Source: Bradyrhizobium acaciae (GTDB taxonomy: Bacteria > Pseudomonadota > Alphaproteobacteria > Rhizobiales > Xanthobacteraceae). Taken from it: a stretch of DNA of 46,202 bases. The stretch is from NCBI RefSeq assembly GCF_020889785.1, contig NZ_JACMYK010000051.1, positions 1-46,202 of the forward strand, given 5' to 3'. The position numbers and the translations under genes are program-made. Positions within the stretch are counted from its first letter, which is position 1; every line of letters begins with the position of its first letter. The notes under the pieces were generated by a model. That model was given only the letters and a program-made list of their open reading frames with translations. It searched no databases and had not been told where the DNA came from. Positions 32,349 to 43,524 of the stretch are shown here, in pieces.

Positions 32349-32942
32349 ATGGACCGCGCAACGCTCGCCGCTTACGACAAGGAAGCGGCGGCGTTCGCGC
32401 AGGACTGGCACGAACAGCCGGCCCCTCGCGATCTGCAGGAGATCGTCGGGCAATTCTTCATCAAGGGCGGTGTGACCGCCGACATCGGCTGCGGCAGCGG
32501 CCGCGAGGTCGCCTGGCTGAGCACCAACGGCTTTCCGGCCGAAGGCTTTGACGCCTCCGAGGGCCTGCTCGCGGAGGCTCGCTCTCGCTACCCGAAGCTG
32601 CGCTTTACGCGCGCCGAACTGCCTGATCTCCGCGGCATCGCCTCCGGCAGCTTCGACAATTTGCTGTGCGAGACCGTGATCATGCATCTCGACCCCACGC
32701 TGATCGCGCCGTCGGTCCGCCGCATGTTCGAGCTCGTGAAGCCGGGCGGCGTGTTCTATTTGAGCTGGCGCGTCACCGCGGGTGACGATGCACGCGATGC
32801 GCACGGCCGGCTCTATGCCGCGTTCGATGCGGCACTGGTGCGGGCCGAACTGGCGAGCGCCGAATTGCTGCTCGACGCGGAAGTCGTCAGCGCCTCGTCC
32901 GGCAAGGTCATCCACCGCATCGTGGCCCGGCAGCGCGACTGA
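32349..32942 (+). CDS. class I SAM-dependent methyltransferase
   Basis: The 197-residue protein has the SAM-binding loop TADIGCGSGREVAWL (about 44-58), the acidic strand 2 end in AEGFDASEGLLAEA, and a strand 4 region SFDNLLCETVIMHL. This is the Methyltransf_11/25 type that modifies small molecules, lipids or proteins; the acceptor is unknown. It begins three bases after glyS, with AAGG inside the glyS 3' end as binding site, so it is probably co-transcribed with the glycyl-tRNA synthetase. The reason for that pairing is not evident. Confidence 0.85.
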   Translation: MDRATLAAYDKEAAAFAQDWHEQPAPRDLQEIVGQFFIKGGVTADIGCGSGREVAWLSTNGFPAEGFDASEGLLAEARSRYPKLRFTRAELPDLRGIASGSFDNLLCETVIMHLDPTLIAPSVRRMFELVKPGGVFYLSWRVTAGDDARDAHGRLYAAFDAALVRAELASAELLLDAEVVSASSGKVIHRIVARQRD

Positions 32943-32978
32943 TACGTTCGGAAATATTCAGACACAATTTGCGATTTG

Positions 32979-32987
32979 TTAACCATG
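32979..32987 (+). promoter_or_regulatory. CtrA-like half-site (TTAACCATG)
   Basis: TTAACCATG lies about 70 bases ahead of the 33060 gene. The octamer TTAACCAT is described as a short CtrA-associated motif in alphaproteobacteria. A single short match is weak evidence; an 18-base palindrome follows it. Confidence 0.35.
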
Positions 32988-33012
32988 CCCTGCGAAGGTC
33001 CCGCCGGATCAA

Positions 33013-33030
33013 CGATTTCTTAAGAAATCG
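33013..33030. promoter_or_regulatory. perfect 18-base palindrome before the 33060 gene
   Basis: CGATTTCTTAAGAAATCG is completely self-complementary and ends 29 bases before the start codon. No T-tract follows in either direction, so an operator or a leader structure is more likely than a terminator. Confidence 0.5.
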
Positions 33031-33059
33031 CCCCTCGCGCCAATGCAGGGACCTCCCCG

Positions 33060-34160
33060 ATGACCTCGATCGGCACCACGCCCAATCCCTACGCCCAATA
33101 TGGCTCGGCCTATGCGCGGGCCGCGGCGACGCCCTCGCTGGCGGCGACCTTGTCGGGCGATGGCACGGCAGGCGATCTTTCGGCGTCCTCAACGCCGAAC
33201 ACGGCCACCAACCTCACGCTGTCGGACGCCGCCCGCGCGCAGCTAGCCAAGGCGCCGCTGCCGGATTTCGCGACCGTCACCAATGACGCGCGCACAACGC
33301 TCGACCGGCTCTACACAGCCGCGGGGGTGAAGAAGCCGATCGTCGACGGCAAGACCGCGATCGATCTCTCGACCCTGGACCGCCGCTCGCTGTTTGCGAT
33401 CTCGACCCACAATGGCGGCAAGTTCACGCCGGACGAGCAGGCGGTTGCGGCCACCGAACTGAAGCAGCGCTTCGACAAGGCCTTGGCGCCGTCGCTTGCG
33501 ACCACGCGCCTGACCGGCGACTACAGCGTCAGCTACAAGGCGGCGCTCGACTATCTCGACGGCGCCAGCGACGAGGAGAAGGCCACCGCGACCTGGGCCA
33601 ACCAGCGCGCCGCGGTGCTCAACGGTGTTCAGGCGACGCAGCAGGATCCGAACGAGGCGCCGACGGGAATCGCGGGCGACCCGATTGCAGCAGCACTGGC
33701 GGGAACCACGACTCCCACGACGGGGAACACGCGTGACTTCTCTAGCGTGGCAAGCGACGTGCGCGCCTTCCTCGATCGACAGAAGAGCGACGCGGCGAAG
33801 AGCGGCAAGGAACTGGTCTACGATGTCAGGCGCAAGACCGGGCAGCTCGCCGACCTGTCCTCGCTCGACAACCGCTCGCTGTCGGCGATCTCGCTGAACC
33901 AGGACAAGAAGTTTTCAGGCGAGGAGATCTTCGCGGCCAAGCAGGCGCTCAACACGCGGACGCGCCTTGCCGTGCTCGACGCGCTGAAGCAGAGCCAGTC
34001 CGCCGGCGATCCGCGCCAGTTCTCACTCGGCATCCTCAAGCAATATTCCTCGATGAGTGCGGAGGAGCGCCAGGCGGCCAACTGGACGCAGGATTTCCAG
34101 GACGCCGCGATCAAGAGCTACAAGTCGACCTCGACGCTGCTCTCGATCCTGAAATCTTAA
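33060..34160 (+). CDS. hypothetical protein with two internal repeats
   Basis: The 366-residue protein has a low-complexity Ala/Thr/Ser N-terminus (1-65) and two related units of about 120 residues. Unit 1 (69-185) and unit 2 (226-356) align as DFATV..DAR..LD / DFSSV..DVR..LD, IDLSTLDRRSLFAIS / LADLSSLDNRSLSAIS, GGKFTPDEQAVAATEL / DKKFSGEEIFAAKQAL, and DGASDEEKATATW / SSMSAEERQAANW. The KF(T/S)xxE loops look like degenerate EF-hands, but the Asp ligands are not complete. There is no signal peptide or membrane helix. A palindrome and a CtrA-like site precede the gene, and a strong terminator follows. Function unknown. Confidence 0.8.
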   Translation: MTSIGTTPNPYAQYGSAYARAAATPSLAATLSGDGTAGDLSASSTPNTATNLTLSDAARAQLAKAPLPDFATVTNDARTTLDRLYTAAGVKKPIVDGKTAIDLSTLDRRSLFAISTHNGGKFTPDEQAVAATELKQRFDKALAPSLATTRLTGDYSVSYKAALDYLDGASDEEKATATWANQRAAVLNGVQATQQDPNEAPTGIAGDPIAAALAGTTTPTTGNTRDFSSVASDVRAFLDRQKSDAAKSGKELVYDVRRKTGQLADLSSLDNRSLSAISLNQDKKFSGEEIFAAKQALNTRTRLAVLDALKQSQSAGDPRQFSLGILKQYSSMSAEERQAANWTQDFQDAAIKSYKSTSTLLSILKS

Positions 34161-34189
34161 GTTCGAGCGACATTCCGATTGATCGACAG

Positions 34190-34228
34190 AAAAGCCCCGC
34201 CCGGTGGGGAGGCCGGGCGGGGCTTTCT
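34190..34228. terminator. bidirectional Rho-independent terminator
   Basis: AAAGCCCCGCCCGG (34191-34204) pairs perfectly with CCGGGCGGGGCTTT (34213-34226), with A-rich and T-rich flanks on the two sides. It lies between the stops of the convergent 33060 and DUF1236 genes and can serve both. Confidence 0.92.
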
Positions 34229-34304
34229 GGTCCGGTCGATCTTCGCGCACATCCGCTTGCACGGCGCCCGGACTGTTCGTTCAGGCTGTCGCGCTGAATT
34301 TGCT

Positions 34305-34664
34305 CTAGTCGACCACCTGAACGATCCGTCGCGAACGCGGCTCGACCAGAACGGTTTCGCCATTCACGACGGTGTAACGATACGGCGTCGCGCCGAACCG
34401 TTGCGGCACGTCGTATGTGGTCACGCCGGCGTCCGGCAGGATGGTGCCGACCACGACGCGATCCGGAACGGTGTAGTTCGGAACGCGCTCGCGCACGATG
34501 TATTCGCGGAATGCCGGGCGCTGCTCGACTGCAATGCCTTCGTCATCCTCGACTGCAACCGGCGGGCCACCGCGGACAACGCCAACGGTCTGGGCCTGTG
34601 CGGCAACAGCCGGCACCGTGATCGCAGCAGCAACCGCTGCAACGGCAAGTATTCTGTTTCGCAT
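34305..34664 (-). CDS. DUF1236 secreted protein
   Basis: The 119-residue protein has a signal peptide (MRNRILAVAAVAAAITVPAVAAQA) and a DUF1236 domain of the form FREYIVRERVPNYTVPDRVVVGTILPDAGVTTYDVP, then YRYTVVNGETVLVEPRSRRIVQVV. The domain is abundant in rhizobia and resembles SH3-like/BON-like envelope modules, but has no established function. The start at 34664 follows GGAGCGAG. It converges on the terminator shared with the 33060 gene. Confidence 0.85.
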   Translation of the reverse strand: MRNRILAVAAVAAAITVPAVAAQAQTVGVVRGGPPVAVEDDEGIAVEQRPAFREYIVRERVPNYTVPDRVVVGTILPDAGVTTYDVPQRFGATPYRYTVVNGETVLVEPRSRRIVQVVD

Positions 34665-34897
34665 GGCTCGCTCCATTCTTTTCACGCGCGCGCCGGCCTT
34701 CGCCGATGCGCACGGCGAGCCAATGCATCGGCTGCGGCGATGTTCCGAAAAACCACCGCCACATACGCGGCAATTTGGAGCAATTTTCGTGAGTTGCGGG
34801 AACTCTCAGGCCGTGCAGACGTCTTGATGTGGGAACCCCCGCAGCGGATAAACTGCCGCTCGATTCGCTCCTCCAAAAACTGCCGGAGAAAACTTCA

Positions 34898-35053
34898 ATG
34901 ACCATCACCGCTGGGCATCTGCCTGCCATCGTGGCGCTGGCTGCAGGCGTCCTGATCCTGATCATGCCGCGGCTCCTCAACTACATCGTCGCGATCTACC
35001 TGATCTTCGTCGGGCTCGTGGGAATGGGCCTGCTGCGCTGGCTGCACCTGTAG
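34898..35053 (+). CDS. DUF3096 small membrane protein
   Basis: The 51-residue protein is almost entirely hydrophobic, with two helices (IVALAAGVLILIMPRLLNYIV and AIYLIFVGLVGMGLL), matching the DUF3096 pattern of short two-helix proteins. The function of the family is unknown. GGAGAA precedes the ATG. It lies 92 bases before ppdK on the same strand, but nothing shows they share a transcript. Confidence 0.82.
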   Translation: MTITAGHLPAIVALAAGVLILIMPRLLNYIVAIYLIFVGLVGMGLLRWLHL

Positions 35054-35144
35054 CGGGAAAGCGGGGTTTCGCGGCTTGCGCGGAACCCCCCAAAATGGTG
35101 TAAGGCGCGCATCTTCGACCCCTCCTTCCGGATTGTTGTCTGAC

Positions 35145-38045
<2,901 letters not shown>

Positions 38046-38069
38046 GCGATCACGCAGTTCAGAGAGTGC

Positions 38070-38104
38070 AATGGCCGGGACCAAGTCCCGGCCATTCTTG
38101 TTTT
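38070..38104 (+). terminator. Rho-independent terminator after ppdK
   Basis: AATGGCCGGGA (38070-38080), loop CCAAG and TCCCGGCCATT (38086-38096) form a perfect 11-bp stem followed by CTTGTTTT, 24 bases after the ppdK stop. Confidence 0.92.
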
Positions 38105-38125
38105 GTCGAGGCAGTCAGCAAATAG

Positions 38126-38213
38126 CGTCATTGCGAGCGAAGCGAAGCGAAGCAATCCATCGTGCCGATTGCGGTACATGGATTGCGTCGTCGCTTCGCT
38201 CCTCGCAATGACG
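38126..38213. repeat. interspersed palindromic repeat (GTCATTGCGAGCG family)
   Basis: CGTCATTGCGAGCGAAGCG with AAGCAATCCAT on the left mirrors ATGGATTGCG and GCTCCTCGCAATGACGG on the right, as at 21508-21593. An extra GAAGC unit (GCGAAGCGAAGCGAAGC) has been duplicated in the left arm. Confidence 0.9.
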
Positions 38214-38467
38214 GCTATGTTGGCCGTCCACGCGTCTTCAACACTTTGTTCACCATCTTTGTTGACGTGTCGTTTACGACTTTCATGCGCCGCACATTTA
38301 CCAACGCGAGTGATACGACACGCGGTACGCACGCGACCGCTTGAGTGTAGCGCGCGTGCAACGCTGATTAACTCCGCGGCAACCTAAACAAGTTAGCAAC
38401 GAGAAAGGTCGAATTGCGCGGATGTACCGCGTTCGATTGCACTCAGTAAGCGTTGCGTGAGCGTACG
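38214..38467. other. 254-base upstream region of the SleB-type gene, no gene seen
   Basis: This stretch is noticeably richer in A+T than its neighbours (TTGTTCACCATCTTTGTTGA and similar) and has no supported reading frame. It probably contains the promoter of the cell wall hydrolase gene, but no single -35/-10 pair stands out. With the terminator and repeat it makes up the 422 bases between ppdK and the next gene. Confidence 0.4.
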
Positions 38468-39949
38468 ATGTTTGTGTCGCGTAACCAGCCGAAGGGCGCA
38501 CGTCTCGCGCTCTTCGGTCTCGGTCTTGGCATCTTCGCTTTGATGCCGACCGAGCTCGGATATCAGGATATTGCCTCGCTCCTGGCCCGGCAGCCCGGCG
38601 TCGCCGAGCGCTGGCAGAAGCGCGTCTTCGCCTCCGCGGTCGGCTCGATCCAGGTTGCGACCTACAGCTTCGGCCGTCCGATCGGAACCTCCGCGCCGCA
38701 AGATCCGCAAATCCTGCTCGCACGGCTCGACAATTCGAGCACCGACATCACCGGCGCCGTGACGCGCAATCCGATCGCCGTGCCACCGCCGCGCTATGCG
38801 GCATCGGATTTCCCCAAGGTCGATCGCACCCTGAAGGGCGATCGTCTCGTCGTCAGGCGGCCGGGCCAGGTTGACCCGGCAGAGCCCGCAAGCACGGCTC
38901 CGGCGAACGAGGATCCCGCGACATCGAATTCGTCGGTCAAGGGCATGAAGACCGCGACTGCGCCGGCCGACAACGCGCCGCTCGATCCCGAATTGCAGGA
39001 AGCGCTGCGCGCGCCGCCCTTGCCGCAATATGCGAAGCCGACGGCGCAGCAATACGACGTGTCGATGTCGCTCGAGGCCAACCCGCTCGACGATCTGAAG
39101 CCCGCGCCGGCGAAGCCCGCTGCTTCCGCGCCGGCGGAAGCCGCACGCGAGCGCGACCCGTTTGCGTTCAAGACGGCGAGCCTGTTCTTCGGCTCGTCGC
39201 TCGGCGCGCCCGAGAATCTGGAGCGCTGGCAGCCCGGCGAGGCGCCGGTCGTCGTGACGCCGGCCGCTCAGCCCGATCCCGACATGAAAGTCATGACGTC
39301 ATTGCCGGTCGATGCCGACGGCCCGGTCAAGGCCGGGGAGATGGGCGAGAGCATCGCGCCGAAGGGTGAGGTCAACGCCGACGACCAGCACACCAAGACG
39401 CCGGCGGAACGGCTCGGCCTGTTCGACGACAAGTCGCGCGCCAAGTCGGAGAAGTGCCTCGCGGAGGCGGTTTATTTCGAAGCGCGCGGCGAAGCAGTGC
39501 GCGGCCAGATCGCGGTCGCCCAGGTGGTGCTGAACCGCGCCTTCTCCGGCAAATATCCCGAGACGGTGTGCGGCGTGGTCTACCAGAACAAGAACCGCCA
39601 CTACGCCTGTCAGTTCACCTTCGCCTGCGACAACATCCCTGACGTCGTGCGCGAGCCCGACATGTGGGACCGCGCCAGGAAGATCTCGAAGGCAATCCTC
39701 GACGGCAAATTGTGGCTGCCGGAAGTCGACCGCTCGACGCACTACCATGCCTATTGGGTGCGGCCGTCCTGGGTCAGCGAGATGAAGAAGACCTACAAGT
39801 TCGGCGTCCACACCTTCTATCGCCCGCGCGCCTGGGGCGACGGCAGCGACGCGCCGAGCTGGGGCAACCCGGCCGAGACCGCCAAGATCTCGGCCCAGCT
39901 CGCCGAGGCCGCCCAGAGCTCGGCTGAGCAGGCCAGTGCCAAGCGGTAG
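38468..39949 (+). CDS. SleB-type cell wall hydrolase, membrane-anchored
   Basis: The 493-residue protein begins with a signal anchor (ARLALFGLGLGIFALMPTEL) and a long Pro/Ala-rich, probably disordered periplasmic stretch (about 80-325). It ends with a Hydrolase_2/SleB domain (about 330-445: CLAEAVYFEARGE, GQIAVAQVVLNRAFSGKYP, CQFTFACDNIP, THYHAYWVRPSW). The Glu of YFEARGE is the probable catalytic residue of this muramidase-like domain, which cleaves peptidoglycan glycan chains. In non-spore-formers such enzymes serve wall remodelling. ATG at 38468 is preferred to the TTG at 38453; its binding site is weak. A dispersed repeat follows the stop. Confidence 0.88.
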   Translation: MFVSRNQPKGARLALFGLGLGIFALMPTELGYQDIASLLARQPGVAERWQKRVFASAVGSIQVATYSFGRPIGTSAPQDPQILLARLDNSSTDITGAVTRNPIAVPPPRYAASDFPKVDRTLKGDRLVVRRPGQVDPAEPASTAPANEDPATSNSSVKGMKTATAPADNAPLDPELQEALRAPPLPQYAKPTAQQYDVSMSLEANPLDDLKPAPAKPAASAPAEAARERDPFAFKTASLFFGSSLGAPENLERWQPGEAPVVVTPAAQPDPDMKVMTSLPVDADGPVKAGEMGESIAPKGEVNADDQHTKTPAERLGLFDDKSRAKSEKCLAEAVYFEARGEAVRGQIAVAQVVLNRAFSGKYPETVCGVVYQNKNRHYACQFTFACDNIPDVVREPDMWDRARKISKAILDGKLWLPEVDRSTHYHAYWVRPSWVSEMKKTYKFGVHTFYRPRAWGDGSDAPSWGNPAETAKISAQLAEAAQSSAEQASAKR

Positions 39950-39957
39950 TGTTTGCA

Positions 39958-40103
39958 CGTCATTCCGGGATGGCCCGCGGGCCCAGACCTCAGATGCGCG
40001 ATCGCGCATCTGCGGTTCGCGTGAACTCGGGTTTCACTCGAGTTCGGCAGACATAATGGCCAAGTCGGCAACAGCCGACTTCGCTGGTGCCCCGGAACGA
40101 CAG
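39958..40103. repeat. interspersed repeat with three nested hairpins (CGTCATTCCGGG family)
   Basis: CACGTCATTCCGGGATGGC opens the element and GCCCCGGAACGACAG closes it in inverted orientation. Inside are a perfect 22-base palindrome at 39991-40012 (CAGATGCGCGA and its complement), GAACTCGGGTTTCACTCGAGTTC, and AGTCGGCAACAGCCGACT. It fills most of the 297-base gap between the SleB-type gene and the MFS gene. Confidence 0.85.
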
Positions 40104-40246
40104 TCGCATAATCTGCAGGGCAGCCCTGCAAGCGAATATTTTTCCCCTGTTTTTGTCCTGCCCCTCTTGGGATTTTCATGCAACTGCATTAACTCCCCGT
40201 AACGTTTCGCGGGGCGGTTCCCCCGCCAGTCGCGGGGGAAGACAGC

Positions 40247-41491
40247 ATGGCCGTTACCACCGGGGATCTTCGACCGAAGTCGGGCAACTGGCGTACGCCG
40301 CTCGTGATCATCGTCTGCGGCTGCGCGATCGCGCTGCTGAGTTTCGGCCCGCGTTCCAGCCTCGGCTTCTTCGTGCAGCCGATGGGTCGCGAATTTGCCT
40401 GGGGCCGCGACGTGTTTGGTCTTGCCATCGCGCTGCAAAACCTGTTGTGGGGTCTCGGCCAGCCGATCGCAGGCGCCATTGCCGACCGCTTCGGCTTGCT
40501 GCGCGTGATGATCGTCGGCGCGTTGCTGTACGCCGCCGGCCTGCTGCTGATGCGATACTCCACCACCTCATTGTCGCTCGACATCAGCGCCGGCGTGCTG
40601 ATCGGCTTCGGCCTGTCGGGCTCGTCGTTCAATCTCGTGCTGGCGGCCTTCAGCAAGCTGCTGCCGCCCGAGAAGCGCGGCATCGCGCTTGGCGCCGGCA
40701 CCGCCGCCGGCTCGTTCGGCCAGTTCCTGTTTGCGCCGTTCGGCGTCGCCCTGATCGACAATTTCGGCTGGCAGACCGCGCTCGTCGTGTTCAGCGCGCT
40801 GATGCTGTTGATCCTGCCGCTCTCGCTCGCGCTGGCAACGCCGCCGACGGAGACCAAGGATGCCGCGCCGGCCGATCAGCAATCGTTCAAGACCGCGCTG
40901 GCGGAGGCCTTCGGTCACCGCTCCTACGTCCTGCTGGTGCTCGGCTTCTTCACCTGCGGCTTCCAGCTCGCCTTCATCACCATCCATCTGCCGGCCTATC
41001 TGGCCGACCGCGGCATTCCGGCGACCACCGGCGGTTGGGTGGTTGCAGCGATCGGCCTGTTCAACATCGTGGGCTCGCTCAGCGTCGGCTGGCTGCAGAA
41101 CTATTTTCCGAAGCGCTATCTGCTTTCGGTGATCTACTTCTCGCGCGCGCTGGCGACGGTTGCCTTCATCACGTTCCCGGTCACGCCGTTCTCGGCGATT
41201 GCGTTCGGCGCGGTCTCGGGGCTGCTGTGGCTGTCGAGCGTCCCGCCGACCTCGGCGCTGGTCGCGCTGATGTTCGGCACCCGCTGGTTCTCGACCCTCT
41301 ATGGCTTCGCCTTTGTCAGCCATCAGGTCGGTGGCTTCCTCGGCGTCTGGCTCGGCGGCATCGTGTTCGAGCAATACGGTTCCTACACCCCGATCTGGTG
41401 GCTGTCGGTGCTGTTCGGCTTGCTGTCGGCGCTGATCAACCTGCCGATCGTCGAAGCGCCGGTCGCGCGCCCGGTTGCGCAGCCTGCCTGA
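40247..41491 (+). CDS. MFS transporter (oxalate/formate-antiporter-like)
   Basis: The 414-residue protein has about twelve membrane helices and the loop signature GQPIAGAIADRFGLLRVMIVG. The N-terminal pattern RSSLGFFVQPMGREFAWGRDVFGLAIALQNLLWGLGQP is typical of the OFA/monocarboxylate group of MFS. It probably carries an organic acid anion, but the substrate is not deducible. GGGGGAA precedes the ATG. The gene is followed after 45 bases by the reductase gene, whose leader contains a hairpin, so the two may form an operon. Confidence 0.9.
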   Translation: MAVTTGDLRPKSGNWRTPLVIIVCGCAIALLSFGPRSSLGFFVQPMGREFAWGRDVFGLAIALQNLLWGLGQPIAGAIADRFGLLRVMIVGALLYAAGLLLMRYSTTSLSLDISAGVLIGFGLSGSSFNLVLAAFSKLLPPEKRGIALGAGTAAGSFGQFLFAPFGVALIDNFGWQTALVVFSALMLLILPLSLALATPPTETKDAAPADQQSFKTALAEAFGHRSYVLLVLGFFTCGFQLAFITIHLPAYLADRGIPATTGGWVVAAIGLFNIVGSLSVGWLQNYFPKRYLLSVIYFSRALATVAFITFPVTPFSAIAFGAVSGLLWLSSVPPTSALVALMFGTRWFSTLYGFAFVSHQVGGFLGVWLGGIVFEQYGSYTPIWWLSVLFGLLSALINLPIVEAPVARPVAQPA

Positions 41492-41501
41492 TGAGATAAA
41501 A

Positions 41502-41529
41502 ACTCCCCGAAACCAAGATTACGGGGAGT
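41502..41529 (+). promoter_or_regulatory. hairpin enclosing the ribosome binding site of the reductase gene
   Basis: ACTCCCCG (41502-41509) pairs perfectly with CGGGGAGT (41522-41529) across 12 bases. The right arm contains GGGGAG, the ribosome binding site eight bases before the GTG start at 41537. Folding would hide that site. There is no T-tract, which argues against a terminator for the MFS gene. Confidence 0.5.
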
Positions 41530-41536
41530 GCACATC

Positions 41537-42523
41537 GTGGCAACGTTCAAGGCAATCAGGATCGACAAGGCGGACAAGGGTACCACCGCCGCGCTCACCC
41601 AGTTCGACGAAGCCGAGCTGATGGACGGCGACGTCACCGTCCGCGTCGAGTGGTCGACGCTGAACTACAAGGACGGTCTCGCATTGACCGGCAAGGCGCC
41701 GGTGGTGCGCCGCTTCCCGATGATCGCCGGCATCGATTTCGCCGGCACGGTCGAGCAGTCCAGCCATCCGGACTGGAAGGCGGGCGACAAGGTCGTCTGC
41801 AACGGCTGGGGCATGGGTGAGACCCATCTCGGCGCCTATGCGGAGAAGGCCCGCGTCAAGGGCGACTGGCTGGTGCGGCTGCCTGACGGCATCTCGGCCC
41901 GCGACGCGATGGCGGTCGGCACCGCCGGCTACACCGCGATGCTCTCGGTGCTGGCGCTGGAGAAGCATGGTCTCACCGCGAAGAGCGGCCCGGTGGTGGT
42001 CACGGGCGCCGCCGGCGGCGTCGGCTCGGTTGCGATCGCCGTGCTGTCGAAGCTCGGCTACCACGTCATCGCGTCGACCGGGCGGACGTCGGAGACCGAT
42101 TATCTCAAGGGGCTCGGCGCCAGCGAGGTGATCGACCGCGCCGAGCTGTCGGGTGCCCCGAAGGCGCTTGCGAAGGAGCGCTGGGCCGGCGGCGTCGACA
42201 GCGTCGGATCGACCGCGCTCGCCAATCTGCTTTCGATGACCAAATACGGCGGCGCGATCGCGGCCTGCGGTCTGGCAGCCGGCATGGACCTGCCCTCGTC
42301 GGTCGCGCCCTTCATTTTGCGGGGTGTGTGCCTTCTCGGTATCGATTCAGTGATGTGCCCGATCGAGCTCAGGCGGACCGCCTGGGCCCGCCTCGCCAGC
42401 GATCTGGACAAGGCGAAACTGGCTGATATCACTCACGAAATCGCCTTGGACGAGGTCATGCCCTATGGCGCGAAAATCCTTGGCGGCGAGGTCCGCGGCC
42501 GCATCGTGGTAAAAATAGTCTGA
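41537..42523 (+). CDS. YhdH/AcuI-type quinone oxidoreductase (acrylyl-CoA reductase family)
   Basis: The 328-residue medium-chain dehydrogenase/reductase has the family features STLNYKDGLALTGKAPVVRRFPMIAGIDFAGTV, the NADPH loop VTGAAGGVGSVA (155-166) and DSVMCPIELRRTAW near the C-terminus. It has no zinc-binding cysteines. AcuI reduces acryloyl-CoA to propionyl-CoA and YhdH is its close relative; which activity applies here is not settled by sequence alone. The GTG at 41537 is preferred because GGGGAG lies eight bases upstream; a GTG at 41528 would overlap that site. A hairpin encloses the binding site. Confidence 0.92.
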   Translation: MATFKAIRIDKADKGTTAALTQFDEAELMDGDVTVRVEWSTLNYKDGLALTGKAPVVRRFPMIAGIDFAGTVEQSSHPDWKAGDKVVCNGWGMGETHLGAYAEKARVKGDWLVRLPDGISARDAMAVGTAGYTAMLSVLALEKHGLTAKSGPVVVTGAAGGVGSVAIAVLSKLGYHVIASTGRTSETDYLKGLGASEVIDRAELSGAPKALAKERWAGGVDSVGSTALANLLSMTKYGGAIAACGLAAGMDLPSSVAPFILRGVCLLGIDSVMCPIELRRTAWARLASDLDKAKLADITHEIALDEVMPYGAKILGGEVRGRIVVKIV

Positions 42524-42709
42524 GGACGTTCAGACTTTACCAACCAAGCTGCTCCAATGTTGCCACGGTTGGTATGGTAAGCAGCGGGTAAAGAGGCTTG
42601 CAGCGTGATCCCGGGGGGCCGGGTTTCCTCGCGCAGACGTCGAGAAACGTCGGTGCGGGGATCATGCTCAACAAGGAGCGGGTGCCCGCGCTCGTAAGTG
42701 GAGTAGCTC

Positions 42710-43288
42710 ATGCTTGCGCGTTTGGTGTTGGGGGCCGTCACGGCCGGAGCAATGGTCGTGCCGGCATTCGCAGGCATGATGAACGCCGATGAGGCCCGCA
42801 AGTTCGTTGCCGGCAAGGTGTTCGCTTTCACCTGTTTCGATGGCACCCGCGGTGCCGGCCGCATCCTCGACGACATGGGCGCCGCGGGCTCGATCCAGTT
42901 CTCCGGCTCCGGCCCGATCCGCCATGTGCGCCTGCCGGGCAATACGCTGCAAATCCGTGGCCAGAGCGTTTGCGCTTCGCTGAAAGGCATTCCGTTCGAG
43001 CCGTGCTTCAACCTCGACAAGCAGGACGAGCGCTCGTTCCGCGGCTCGGTCTCCGGCATGGGCTTCGCCTATTGCGAGTTTCGCCACCAGGGCGGCCAGC
43101 AGATGCTGATGGCGCGCGCAGTGGCGCGTCCGCGCTCGCTGCACCCGCGCACCCGTTCCGCGGATGCCTCGCAGACCGAAGTCTCGCGCGTTGAGACGCC
43201 GCAGGTCGGAAGCGCGAAGCTCGAGCCGGTCAAGGCCGAGCCCGCCAAGGTCGAGAGCGCCCCGGAATTGCGCCGCTCCACCGACTAG
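42710..43288 (+). CDS. secreted conserved hypothetical protein
   Basis: The 192-residue protein has a signal peptide (MLARLVLGAVTAGAMVVPAFA) and a compact domain (about 22-140) with four cysteines, in FTCFDG, SVCASL, EPCFNL and AYCEF, which could form two disulfides in the periplasm. The last 50 residues are a charged Pro/Lys/Glu tail (KLEPVKAEPAKVESAPEL). A recognisable motif is NADEARKFVAGKVFAFTCFDGTRGAGRI. I recall similar Bradyrhizobium proteins but no function. GGAG precedes the ATG at seven bases. The 186-base gap before it shows no other feature. Confidence 0.75.
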   Translation: MLARLVLGAVTAGAMVVPAFAGMMNADEARKFVAGKVFAFTCFDGTRGAGRILDDMGAAGSIQFSGSGPIRHVRLPGNTLQIRGQSVCASLKGIPFEPCFNLDKQDERSFRGSVSGMGFAYCEFRHQGGQQMLMARAVARPRSLHPRTRSADASQTEVSRVETPQVGSAKLEPVKAEPAKVESAPELRRSTD

Positions 43289-43388
43289 AGCCAATCCGTT
43301 CCGATTGAATCGGAACGGGCTCTAGATTCATGTTTTGACGCGTTTCTTCACGCGAACCGGTATCCGCTTCGCTCGAAAACGCTCTAAC
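43289..43388. repeat. dispersed palindromic repeat (GAGCGTTTTCGAGCGAAG family)
   Basis: A hairpin GAGCC...CCGTTCCGATTGAATCGGAACGGGCTC is followed by TTTTGACGCGTTTCTTCACG and CGAACCGGTATCCGCTTCGC. The second part, reversed, is the same sequence as 26852-26908 inside the methyltransferase gene. The remaining bases to 43500 show nothing else. Confidence 0.85.
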
Positions 43389-43524
43389 GTCTCATCTGCG
43401 TGCTAGCGGGAATAGCTGCCGAGCCGTAGTCATACGGATGGCGGTCGCCACACGTTGATAGCTACTCAATAGCCTATCGTTCGCCGAGAGGCGGGATGGT
43501 GGGGACACCGATTTGAGTAGTCAT

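Noticed and set aside
38453..38467. TTG start for the SleB-type gene
   Set aside because: It adds five residues without a better binding site; the ATG at 38468 is simpler.
42551..42570. Sigma-54-like site on the minus strand near 42560
   Set aside because: TGGCAACATTGGAGCA keeps the GG/GC spacing, but the TT before GC is absent and it points into the reductase gene, away from any minus-strand start.
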